Shown here: positions 1 to 8,495 of the stretch, one piece after another
How the letters are laid out: each line of letters opens with the position of its first letter
Numbering within the stretch: the first letter of the stretch is position 1
Assembly: GCA_943788515.1 (NCBI GenBank)
Contig: CALSQM010000011.1
Coordinates: 23,005 to 87,004, forward strand
Reading direction: 5' to 3'
DNA length: 64,000 bases
Origin: an uncultured SAR86 cluster bacterium
GTDB lineage: Bacteria; Pseudomonadota; Gammaproteobacteria; Magnimaribacterales; D2472
Position numbers and translations under genes: made by a program
The notes under the pieces: model-generated
What the model was told of the DNA's origin: nothing
Database searches by the model: none
What the model saw: only the letters and a program-made list of their open reading frames with translations

Positions 1-429
1 TGGAGATGGTTTGAATTACTTAGCTTTATTTCAGAGCAAGAGATAAGCGCTCTTAAGAAGAAGATGGAAGAAGGAACCAACCCAAGAGATATTAAATTTC
101 TTTTAGCAGAAGAATTGGTGGATAGATTCCATTCAGAAGGCGACGGTACTAAATGTAAGGAAGCTTTTCTTCAAAGATTTCAAAAAGGCCAAATGCCTGA
201 CGATATACCTTCCATGTCAGTTGATGTTGGAACTGAGGGCATGCCGTTAGCGAACCTTTTAAAGAATTGTGATATGACATCAAGCACATCTGAGGCAATG
301 AGGCTTGTTAAACAAGGTGGAGTCAAAATCGACTCTGTAAAAATAGAAGATCCAAAAATGCTAATCATGAAAGGGCAGGAGTCTATTTATCAAGTTGGCA
401 AAAGAAAATTTTTAAAAATTAAAACATAA
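1..429 (+). CDS. tyrS: tyrosyl-tRNA synthetase, C-terminal part (5' truncated by window edge)
   Basis: Frame is open from base 1 (WRWFELLSF...) and ends in an S4-like C-terminal domain (LLKNCDMTSSTSEAMRLVKQGGVKID). Confidence 0.9.
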   Translation, partial: WRWFELLSFISEQEISALKKKMEEGTNPRDIKFLLAEELVDRFHSEGDGTKCKEAFLQRFQKGQMPDDIPSMSVDVGTEGMPLANLLKNCDMTSSTSEAMRLVKQGGVKIDSVKIEDPKMLIMKGQESIYQVGKRKFLKIKT

Positions 430-893
430 TGAAAAATAAAACAGTCCAAATATTTCTTCTTCTTTTTATAGTTGCCTGTAATCAGGATAGCCCTAATATT
501 AAACAGATTAGCAATATGCAGTATTTTATCGACAATGAAATAAGGGAAGGGATTTATTCTGTTGAACCAGGTCTTCAATACTCAATTATCCAAAATGGCG
601 AAGGTAATTCTGACTCTCCATTACTAGAGGATACGATTACAGCTCACTTTCACGGCACTCTTACAGATGGCTCAGTTTTCTGGAGTTCTGTTGAGATGGG
701 CGAGCCATTAACTGTTCAGCTCTCAGGATTAATTGTTGGATGCCAAAAAATAATTTCTATGATGAAAAAAGGAGATGAATGGAGAGTATTCATTGATCCA
801 AGCATGGCATATGGAGACGAAGCCAAGCCAGGAATACCTTCTAACTCAATTTTAATATTCGATATCGAATTACTGGATATTCAAAAAAATTAA
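429..893 (+). CDS. FKBP-type peptidyl-prolyl cis-trans isomerase, predicted lipoprotein
   Basis: Lipobox-like LFIVACN; FKBP core (DTITAHFHGTLTDGSVF ... YGDEAKPGIPSNSILIFDIELLDI). Confidence 0.88.
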   Translation: MKNKTVQIFLLLFIVACNQDSPNIKQISNMQYFIDNEIREGIYSVEPGLQYSIIQNGEGNSDSPLLEDTITAHFHGTLTDGSVFWSSVEMGEPLTVQLSGLIVGCQKIISMMKKGDEWRVFIDPSMAYGDEAKPGIPSNSILIFDIELLDIQKN

Positions 894-3004
894 TCCTTGT
901 CCATAACAGACAAAGCATATCCATAAACCTCAGCAACCTGATTAATAATTTTATCTTTAGGTGTGCCAGCTCCATGCCCGGCCCTTCCCTCAACTCTGAT
1001 CAATATAGGATTATCACAACCCTGATACTCTTGAAGTTTCGCAGCGAATTTGAATGAATGCGATGGAACCACTCTATCATCTCGCTTAGCAGTTGTAATA
1101 AGTGTAGTTGGATAACATTCACCCTTAACAATATTATGCAGAGGTGAATAGGCTAGTAAGTTTTCAAATTCATCTTTCTTATCAGGAGAGCCATAGTCGC
1201 TTTCCCAGGCCCATCCAATTGTAAACTTGTGAAACCTCAACATATCCAAAACACCAACTTGTGGAATTGCAACTTTAAATAAATCAGGATTTTGTAACAT
1301 GGTTGCTGCCACTAACAAGCCTCCATTAGAACCACCTTGAATAGCAGTTGATGATGGAGAGCCAATTTCTTGTGAGTGTAAAAATTTAGCAGAATATGCA
1401 AAGTCATCAAAAACATTTTGCTTATTAAAAAGCCTACCTGCATCATGCCAGTCATCACCATATTCACCACCACCTCTTAGATTAACTACAGCAACTATTC
1501 CCCCTTGGTTCATCCAAGTAAGATAGCTTTTACTAAAACCAGGCAGTCTTGAAATATTAAAACCACCATATCCATACAAGAGTATTGGAGTATTGCTATC
1601 TATTTTTAAGGACTTTTTGTAACTAAGATGGATGGGTATTTGTGTTCCATCTTTGGATGGGAAGAATTTAAAGTCAGATACAAATAGACTTGAATCATAT
1701 CCTTTAAGATCTTCTTTCCAAAAAAGTTCTTGTGACATATTTGTTAGATTAATTTTGTATATTTCTCGAGGAGTTACAAAATTTGTAAATGAAAAATAAG
1801 ATACTTCATCATCAATTTCACCACCAAAACCACCCATTGTTCCTTTTCTTTCTGTTGCTAGCTTATTTTTATATACTCCTTCTAAATCAAAGAAGTGAAC
1901 CTCAGTAAAAGTATCAACTAGATAAGAAACTACAATTGAATTATTTATAAAGCTAACGCTTCTAATAGAATTAGTACTTTCACTAATAACATCGTCCCAA
2001 ACCAATGATCCATTTTTTATTGTAAGTGATACTACTTTTCCATTTGTAGCATTTTCAGTTGAGTAAAACCAAAAAGTATCATTCTTGCTTTCTAAAAAGC
2101 TATAAGCGCCAATTAGCTCATCTACTAAGGGTATAAAAGGCTGATCAGGGCTTAGCTGAACATAGAGTCTATTTCTTTCATCTGTGCCTTCACCAATAGA
2201 GAGAAACTTGATCTTAGAATCTTTTACAACACTTATTCCCCAGCTCCATCTTGGCTTTTCAGGATTTTCATAAATAATAACGTCCTCATCCTGAGCAGTA
2301 CCAATTTTATGGAACATTAACTTTGGAGCAGTGTTAATATCTTTTAAGAGCTCTTCAGATGGCTCATCATATTTTTGGTAATAAAATCCAGAATCATCAT
2401 TTTCCCATGAAGCACCTGAAAATTTTGCCCATTCAATCCTATCATCAAGAGTTTTTCCAGATTCAATATTAAGCACTTTCCAGGTTCTCCAATCAGATCC
2501 ACCATCTGATATTGAGAATGCTAGAAGAGAGGCATCATTACTAACACTAGTACTTGCAAGAGAGATAGTTCCATCCTCTGAGAACTTATTTGGATCAAGT
2601 AAAACCCTTTCTGGGCATTCTTCACAATCCTTAATCATCAGCTTACTTTGTTGCCATGATCCATCATTGAAGTAATAGAACGTCTTTTTATTAACTTGAT
2701 AGGGCATGCTTATTGAATCTGTATCCCAAACTGCGTGCAGGTTTTTGGCAATAGACTTTTTATATTTATTTTTCCCTATAAATTTTTGTGTGAAATTATT
2801 TTGTCTTTCGACCCAGTCTGTTGATTCCTCACTTGTAAAATCTTCCATCCATCGATAAGCATCATTTATTACATATCCATGAACTTCTTCGCTAAAAGGT
2901 ACTTTATTTGATTCAGGATATTCAAAATTATCTATTTGATTTGAGCAGCCAACTAAAATTAATAGAGCTGCCATGTGTATATATTTATTGTGCATAAAAA
3001 TCAT
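890..3004 (-). CDS. prolyl oligopeptidase family serine peptidase (S9A), predicted lipoprotein
   Basis: GGSNGG nucleophile motif, RDDRVVPSHSFKFAA, GHGAGTP; lipobox-like LILVGCSN. Confidence 0.92.
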   Translation of the reverse strand: MIFMHNKYIHMAALLILVGCSNQIDNFEYPESNKVPFSEEVHGYVINDAYRWMEDFTSEESTDWVERQNNFTQKFIGKNKYKKSIAKNLHAVWDTDSISMPYQVNKKTFYYFNDGSWQQSKLMIKDCEECPERVLLDPNKFSEDGTISLASTSVSNDASLLAFSISDGGSDWRTWKVLNIESGKTLDDRIEWAKFSGASWENDDSGFYYQKYDEPSEELLKDINTAPKLMFHKIGTAQDEDVIIYENPEKPRWSWGISVVKDSKIKFLSIGEGTDERNRLYVQLSPDQPFIPLVDELIGAYSFLESKNDTFWFYSTENATNGKVVSLTIKNGSLVWDDVISESTNSIRSVSFINNSIVVSYLVDTFTEVHFFDLEGVYKNKLATERKGTMGGFGGEIDDEVSYFSFTNFVTPREIYKINLTNMSQELFWKEDLKGYDSSLFVSDFKFFPSKDGTQIPIHLSYKKSLKIDSNTPILLYGYGGFNISRLPGFSKSYLTWMNQGGIVAVVNLRGGGEYGDDWHDAGRLFNKQNVFDDFAYSAKFLHSQEIGSPSSTAIQGGSNGGLLVAATMLQNPDLFKVAIPQVGVLDMLRFHKFTIGWAWESDYGSPDKKDEFENLLAYSPLHNIVKGECYPTTLITTAKRDDRVVPSHSFKFAAKLQEYQGCDNPILIRVEGRAGHGAGTPKDKIINQVAEVYGYALSVMDKD

Positions 3005-3023
3005 AATACTTTACAATTACTCA

Positions 3024-3698
3024 ATGAATCAATTCATTCAAGCATGGAAATTTTTTGCAAGTAATTGGAATTTTTTTATTATACTTGCCGCTCCAGTTAT
3101 GATGCTAGAAATAGCAACCGCATCTATGCTAGCTCCAATTCAAAATGCGACTCAGCCTGAGGATATTGTTAATTATTTTGCAGAAAATTTAATATCCTTA
3201 CTTTCTATTGCCCTGCTGGGCCTAGTTTTAAGCAATGCTTTCATGGGAGCAATTTTCATTGCATATGCTTCAATCGATTCAGATAGTAAAGTTGAACCTC
3301 TAAATACTCTATTTTTAGGGGTAAAGAAATTTTTTCCACTTTTTAGCAGCTCTTTAATTACACTTGTAGCAGTAACTTTTGGTTTTTTACTTCTTGTAAT
3401 CCCAGGATTTTATGTGTTGGCTAGGCTCTCTCTATTTCCAGCTTTTATTATGCTTGAAAATAAAGGCACTTTAGAGTCACTTCAATTATCATGGGAAAAA
3501 ACAGAAGAGCATGGCTGGACTTTATTTGGATTAACCATTATATTTTTCTCTTTGACCTTAATCCTTTCCCTTGTTACTCAATCTATTCTCAGTCCTGGGC
3601 TAACCTTACTAGTAGTTCTTGCAATAATTGAATACGTTATAAAAATTCCTTGGGGTTATGTATATTTTAGTTTGTATAAGTCTTTAAAAAGGTATTAA
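3024..3698 (+). CDS. multi-TM membrane protein, YciC/BPSS1780-like
   Basis: Hydrophobic segments; start at MNQFIQAW preferred over the ORF-track start at 2973, which overlaps the divergent gene. Confidence 0.6.
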   Translation: MNQFIQAWKFFASNWNFFIILAAPVMMLEIATASMLAPIQNATQPEDIVNYFAENLISLLSIALLGLVLSNAFMGAIFIAYASIDSDSKVEPLNTLFLGVKKFFPLFSSSLITLVAVTFGFLLLVIPGFYVLARLSLFPAFIMLENKGTLESLQLSWEKTEEHGWTLFGLTIIFFSLTLILSLVTQSILSPGLTLLVVLAIIEYVIKIPWGYVYFSLYKSLKRY

Positions 3699-3810
3699 TT
3701 AGATTAGCTAAAAGAAATTAATACAAACCTTTTCGTTTACAAAGAAACACACCACTCTTATAATCCATGATCCAAAGATTTGTGATTTGTTGATTCATGC
3801 AAATAACTTT

Positions 3811-3888
<78 letters not shown>

Positions 3889-3961
3889 TTCTTTTAACAT
3901 TCTTCCCTTTTTAAGTTTTAACATACTTTCTAACACACCGTTTTTTAGGCATACTATTAGT

Positions 3962-4294
3962 ATGAAGAAATTATTACTAGTAACTTTTTTTATTACTTCC
4001 TTTAATTTAACCGCTCAAAGCCAAGATGAGTTAATTTTAAGGTGCCCAATGAATGATGTCGATCTAGTCGCAATATATAAAATTAATTTTAAAAATAATA
4101 TTGTTCTATCATCTATGGAAGGTTTCGGTTCATCTAAAGAATATCCCTTTTCCTTCAGAGATAATAAAATCTTTATACCTCCATCAGAATTTGGTGAAGA
4201 AGTAATCAATTTATCTAATTATGAAGTTAACACTAGAGCAGGTTATGAAGGTGCTAGTTGGAAATCATATAAATGCGCAAAACTTGAACTTTAA
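3962..4294 (+). CDS. small predicted secreted protein of unknown function
   Basis: 110 aa ORF with a signal-peptide-like N-terminus (MKKLLLVTFFITSFNLTAQSQ); lies between the tRNA and its degenerate partial copy. Confidence 0.55.
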   Translation: MKKLLLVTFFITSFNLTAQSQDELILRCPMNDVDLVAIYKINFKNNIVLSSMEGFGSSKEYPFSFRDNKIFIPPSEFGEEVINLSNYEVNTRAGYEGASWKSYKCAKLEL

Positions 4295-4327
4295 TTTTAT
4301 AAAGTTAGAAAATTTAAATTTTAGCAG

Positions 4328-4381
4328 CCCCTGATAAGAGTGAGATCTGTGGCTCGAGCCCACACAGACTAACCATTCTTT
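4328..4381 (+). repeat. degenerate direct repeat of the tRNA-Ile 3' half and its downstream flank
   Basis: CCCCTGATAAGAGTGAGATCTGTGGCTCGAGCCCACACAGACTAACCATTCTTT matches 3841..3894 at about 46 of 54 positions by hand alignment, without gaps. Confidence 0.9.
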
Positions 4382-4436
4382 GAGCTCTAACTTTCATTTC
4401 CTTTATACTTATTCTTAACTAAATAAGGAGAGTATT

Positions 4437-4529
4437 ATGGCTAAAGGTTTAGACAAGCAAAAGAACAACAAGAAGAAAGGTAAAACTCTTAAAGAAAAAA
4501 GAGCAGCAAAAAAAGAAAAAAAGAAATAG
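4437..4529 (+). CDS. 30-aa lysine-rich basic microprotein
   Basis: AAGGAG ribosome-binding site just upstream; translation MAKGLDKQKNNKKKGKTLKEKRAAKKEKKK*. Below the ORF-track length cutoff. Confidence 0.6.
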   Translation: MAKGLDKQKNNKKKGKTLKEKRAAKKEKKK

Positions 4530-4547
4530 TTTTTTAGAAGGCTATTG

Positions 4548-5225
4548 CTATCTAGTCGACCTAGAGACGTCTTTGAAATCTATTTTAAAGAACAACATTA
4601 TTCCGGTCACCGAACTCACTAAAGCTAATATAGAAAATATTTTTAAAAGAAGGTTGTCGATATTATCTCTTTCTTTCCAATCCATAATATGAAACCCCCA
4701 CATAAGATCCCATATCTTCCATTTATTAGATCTAATGGCCAAAATTTCTCCTGAATAAACATTGATGTAAACGTTCACTTCAGCACTTTTACTATTTTTA
4801 CTTTTTACTTTATAAATTGGAAGTGATCTTCCTCTGTATTCAGATCCTGATTTTTTATTTGTCACTTCTTCAGCAGCAAATGGCAAAAGGGTTGTTTGGC
4901 TTGAAACAGAATCCATCGCATCTTTTGTAGAGATTTTTGTTACAGGCTCTCCAAGCATATCCAGATACCTTGTCGTACCCTTTGTTTTAATGATAACGAT
5001 CTCTTGACCTAGTCTTTTTTTGAATTCAACCTCTTCGGCCTTTTCTATTTCAAAACCTAACTTACTTAAATCAAAAGATGTTTCTTTGAGGTTGAGGTAT
5101 TGTTCGCCTCTTACAAGTTCAATCTTATTAAAAGCAAAATATATGCCTGAGATAGTCCATAGTAATAATTGAAGAGAAATAAAAAAGCTAAGATACTTAT
5201 GTATTTTTCTAACTAAAAAGTTCAT
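4548..5225 (-). CDS. PepSY domain / PepSY-associated TM protein
   Basis: N-terminal TM helix (HKYLSFFISLQLLLWTISGIYFAF), PepSY-like repeats (VYINVYSGEILAIRSNKWKIWDLMWGFHIMDW), C-terminal TM helix. Confidence 0.75.
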   Translation of the reverse strand: MNFLVRKIHKYLSFFISLQLLLWTISGIYFAFNKIELVRGEQYLNLKETSFDLSKLGFEIEKAEEVEFKKRLGQEIVIIKTKGTTRYLDMLGEPVTKISTKDAMDSVSSQTTLLPFAAEEVTNKKSGSEYRGRSLPIYKVKSKNSKSAEVNVYINVYSGEILAIRSNKWKIWDLMWGFHIMDWKERDNIDNLLLKIFSILALVSSVTGIMLFFKIDFKDVSRSTR

Positions 5226-5482
5226 CTTTTCATAATCTTCATTATTTCATCAATTTTGATATCAAACTCATCATCACCTTTAAGAGATTCTTTAATGCAT
5301 TCCCGTAAATGTGTTTTAAGAATCTTTCCTTCAACAGTAATAATTGAATTCTTTAATGCTTTTATTTGATTGAGAATATCAACGCAATACTTGCCTTCCT
5401 CAATCATTCCTTGAACGCCTCTTACCTGGCCCTCTATTCTTTTTAAGCTTGTTAATTGTTCTTTATGACATGGATGTTTCAT
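5222..5482 (-). CDS. CsoR/RcnR (DUF156) family metal-sensing transcriptional repressor
   Basis: LKRIEGQVRGVQGMIEEGKYCVDILNQI...LKTHLREC; C33-x24-H58-x3-C62 has the same spacing as the CsoR Cu(I) site. Confidence 0.93.
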   Translation of the reverse strand: MKHPCHKEQLTSLKRIEGQVRGVQGMIEEGKYCVDILNQIKALKNSIITVEGKILKTHLRECIKESLKGDDEFDIKIDEIMKIMKR

Positions 5483-5484
5483 TT

Positions 5485-5859
5485 TTATAAAAACCTCGGA
5501 ACTATATATGTAAAGATTGTAGCGAATAAAAAAATTGATACAGATGCATAGTACAGATACCTAGATTTTTTTCTAGTCTCAGAACATACTCTGCCTAGCT
5601 CAGGATCTGCAGGACAAGGCATATGATAAGTTTTATAGTTAACATAGCCTGCAATGACTATCATCACCAAAGCAAATAGAGTTATATAAAATTTATATTG
5701 AGATAGAGTAATTAAAAATGGAAATACAGTTACCAGGCTTGCAAAACTTGCTCCTGCGCCAAGCGCAACAAAAATTGCTGGCAAAGCACAGCATATTAAC
5801 GTAGACGAAGATGCAAACAATGAAAAGAAATTTGATGACTTGTCATTCATAGTTATCAA
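5485..5859 (-). CDS. MerT-like mercuric/heavy-metal transport membrane protein
   Basis: Vicinal CC in the first TM helix (LICCALPAIFVALGAGA) and a later C..C pair (HMPCPADPELGRVC). Confidence 0.7.
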   Translation of the reverse strand: MITMNDKSSNFFSLFASSSTLICCALPAIFVALGAGASFASLVTVFPFLITLSQYKFYITLFALVMIVIAGYVNYKTYHMPCPADPELGRVCSETRKKSRYLYYASVSIFLFATIFTYIVPRFL

Positions 5860-6263
5860 ATTTCTAGGATTTGAAGATCAGACATATTTTGACCATTAGA
5901 AAGAATTTTCTTTTCAATTTCAGAATAAGTAATCTCTTTTGATTTAGAAAAGGCAATTACGACCTTACCATTATCAAGGTCGACATCTATTTTTTTAACA
6001 TTTTTATCTTTCAAAAAAGTTTTTGAAATACCCCTTGCACAGAAATCACAAACCATTCCCTTTACACTTACTATTGCTATATTTACATTTGATAATTCTT
6101 TAACAAACATATCAAATCTTTCAGGGTTAACATCAAGACCTTTCCCATCAACCATAGTTTCATGTAAATGCCCTTCATGAGAGTGCCCATGCATTCCACT
6201 ATGATCATTCTCAGCAGCGATGAGGCTACTTGAAAATAAAGTAATTAATAATAATTTTTTCAT
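5856..6263 (-). CDS. heavy-metal-associated (HMA) domain protein with His-rich N-terminus, predicted periplasmic
   Basis: Signal peptide-like start, HSGMHGHSHEGHLHETM, then KGMVCDFCARGISKTFLKDKNVKKIDVDLDNGKVVI (HMA fold with CxxC). Confidence 0.8.
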   Translation of the reverse strand: MKKLLLITLFSSSLIAAENDHSGMHGHSHEGHLHETMVDGKGLDVNPERFDMFVKELSNVNIAIVSVKGMVCDFCARGISKTFLKDKNVKKIDVDLDNGKVVIAFSKSKEITYSEIEKKILSNGQNMSDLQILEI

Positions 6264-6275
6264 ATTTTTCTCCCT

Positions 6276-6881
6276 TTAAAATCTGTACATAAAATGTAAA
6301 TCCCAGTCAGTGACAGCACTATAGCCAAACTCAACAAGGGTATTACCATAAAAAAATTTCAATTCTGGATATGTGGATGATTTATTCGTTACAGTATTTT
6401 TTTTAGTTTTAACCATAATCCATGTATGTAAATTATTGTAATCAGCAACGTAAGGAGCGAAACCTAGTTGTATATATTCTTCCTTATAGTCTTTGCTAAA
6501 TTTATTGTTAATATCCTTTAACCCAAAACCCGCATACCACTTACGAGTTTCCCAGTCACCATGTATGCCATAAAAATTATTTTCAACACCTCCAGGCACA
6601 ACTCCTGATTGAAAATATAAATTTCTTTGGGATTTAAAAGTATTTTTTCTATTCACTAAATAAGTAAAACGAAAATAGTTTTCTGTATTTTTATAAAATT
6701 TATTTTTAGCCCTTTCTAGACCTATGGAATATTTATAGGTTGGTGAATAGTGGAGGTAAACAGAATCATTAAAGGTATCTGATTTATACATTATGGTTGT
6801 TCCACCAGAATAGGATATTGGTCTTGCATCAGCATTAAGGACTGTTAAAAAGACTAGAATAATTATTTTATATATACCCAT
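6276..6881 (-). CDS. predicted small outer-membrane beta-barrel protein
   Basis: Signal peptide, alternating aromatic/polar strands, terminal ...WDLHFMYRF (C-terminal Phe). Start codon uncertain because the candidate operator overlaps it. Confidence 0.5.
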   Translation of the reverse strand: MGIYKIIILVFLTVLNADARPISYSGGTTIMYKSDTFNDSVYLHYSPTYKYSIGLERAKNKFYKNTENYFRFTYLVNRKNTFKSQRNLYFQSGVVPGGVENNFYGIHGDWETRKWYAGFGLKDINNKFSKDYKEEYIQLGFAPYVADYNNLHTWIMVKTKKNTVTNKSSTYPELKFFYGNTLVEFGYSAVTDWDLHFMYRF

Positions 6882-6891
6882 AGGGGGTATA
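6873..6891 (-). promoter_or_regulatory. candidate CsoR-type operator TATACCC-ATAGG-GGGTATA
   Basis: Perfect 7-bp inverted repeat with a 5-nt spacer at the 5' end of the metal operon; G/C tract flanked by AT resembles DUF156-family operators. Confidence 0.65.
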
Positions 6892-6909
6892 CTATCATAA
6901 AATAGTAAA

Positions 6910-8262
6910 TTAATTTCTGGTATCTCTCCAAGCGCCTCTTTTTAATGCTAAAACCATTAGAACACCAAACAATATCATCGCAATTGCGGATGAATAAAAT
7001 ATCCCAACTATGCCAGTTGATAGCCAATATACAGAAATTATAGCTGCAACTGTGAATACGATAAATCTCAATGCTGTAATAATAATAGGCCACTTCATAG
7101 CATTTGCTCCCTGAGATGCAAAGTAAAGAGACAATCCAAGCCCTTGGAATAAATAACAAACTCCAAGTATTTGAATGTACTGTTTCGTGACCATTAGTGC
7201 TGCTTGGTCTGAGGTAAAAATTTTAATCCAAATATCAGGAGTCAAGGCTAGAATGAGTCCTATTGCTCCTGAAAGCAGACCTGCTGATGTAGCCCCTGTT
7301 ATTCCAATTTTTTCCGCCCTATCAATATTATTAGCGCCAATATTAGTTCCAACCATGGTTGTCATGGCAGTACCAATACTAAATACAATAGGTATAAGTA
7401 AGAACTCTACTCTAGAACCTATTCCATATCCTGCGATTGCAGATGTACCAAATTGACCAATTAAACCAGTAAGCACAAGCACAGTTCCAACTGTAAAAAT
7501 TGGTGAAAGAGATGCAGGAAGTGCAACAGAAAAGATATCTTCAAATAGATCTTTTTCAAAAGAAATTTTCTGGATTTTTAGTTTCACAGAACTGTCCTTG
7601 CTAATAAGTTTTATGATGCATGCTAAAGCCATAAATGAAGAAGTTGCTATCATCGACCACGCAGAGCCAACTAAGCCTAGCTTAGGGAATCCAAACCAAC
7701 CAAGAATAAAACCCGCCGATAGGAATATTTGTATACCCGCACAAACCACAGTTAGTTTTGCTGGAAACTGCATATCTCCCATACCTCTGATGGCTGCAGT
7801 TAGACTACCTGATAGCCACACAACTAATCCACCCGATAAATAAACCAAACAATATGCTAAAGACTCTTTTAGTAAATTCCCAGACCCACCTAAAGTAACT
7901 AGAAGCCATTCACCAAAAAAGATGAAAACTAAAAAGAAGACTAATGCTCCTAAAAATGAAATATATAAAGAGTGCCATAATAACCTTTCTGCTCTATTTA
8001 AATCATTTGCTCCTAAGCTTCTCGATATAGACGAAGAGACAGCACCGCCAAGGGCCCCAAAAGCCATTTGTTGTGTAAGCATAATTGCAGGAAATGCCAA
8101 TGTAATTGCTGCTAAAGGAATGATACCGAGCTGGCCTATAAACCAAAATTCAGCCAATACTACAAATGCATTTATTAAGAATGCCATCGTATTTGGAGCA
8201 GACATCTTTATCAGAAGAGGAAAGATTGGGTCTTTTAGAAGTTGCTCTGTTCTTTTATCCAT
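6910..8262 (-). CDS. MATE family efflux transporter
   Basis: 450 aa, 12-TM-like pattern, N-terminal PLLIKMSAPNTMAFLINAFVVLAEFWFIGQLG typical of MATE. Confidence 0.9.
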   Translation of the reverse strand: MDKRTEQLLKDPIFPLLIKMSAPNTMAFLINAFVVLAEFWFIGQLGIIPLAAITLAFPAIMLTQQMAFGALGGAVSSSISRSLGANDLNRAERLLWHSLYISFLGALVFFLVFIFFGEWLLVTLGGSGNLLKESLAYCLVYLSGGLVVWLSGSLTAAIRGMGDMQFPAKLTVVCAGIQIFLSAGFILGWFGFPKLGLVGSAWSMIATSSFMALACIIKLISKDSSVKLKIQKISFEKDLFEDIFSVALPASLSPIFTVGTVLVLTGLIGQFGTSAIAGYGIGSRVEFLLIPIVFSIGTAMTTMVGTNIGANNIDRAEKIGITGATSAGLLSGAIGLILALTPDIWIKIFTSDQAALMVTKQYIQILGVCYLFQGLGLSLYFASQGANAMKWPIIITALRFIVFTVAAIISVYWLSTGIVGIFYSSAIAMILFGVLMVLALKRGAWRDTRN

Positions 8263-8415
8263 ATAAGTGCAATTCCTAGTTTGTATATGAAGATGTTATT
8301 AAAAGTCTCATATTACCTGAATAGAGGTAAAGAAGCTTAATTAAGATTGTCTTTTGAAAAGAATAATTATTATGTTCCTTGATTTTAGTTAAATAGATTT
8401 ATAATATTAACTAAC

Positions 8416-8495
8416 TGTAAAGGGGTGGCTAAAAAGCCTGAGATCTTCGGAAACTCTTTGAACCTGATCCATACAATAATGGCGGAGGAATTACA
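8416..8495 (+). promoter_or_regulatory. TPP (thi-box) riboswitch
   Basis: TGTAA-a-GGGGTGGCT...AGCCTGAGA...CTTTGAACCTGATCCAT...ATGGCGGAGGAA-TTACA; conserved CTGAGA and CCTGATC elements; P1 TGTAA/TTACA. Confidence 0.95.

Noticed and set aside
2327-2340. GCAGTGTTAAT inside prolyl oligopeptidase, similar to half of the TetR motif
   Set aside because: Within a coding region and lacks the full palindrome.
6863-7159. 98-aa reverse ORF overlapping the MATE 3' end
   Set aside because: Overlaps the MATE gene in another frame; composition is not protein-like.
7175-8266. Forward ORFs antisense to the MATE gene (7175..7456, 7598..7843, 7922..8266)
   Set aside because: Shadow ORFs of a clear MATE coding sequence, with no plausible domains or start signals.
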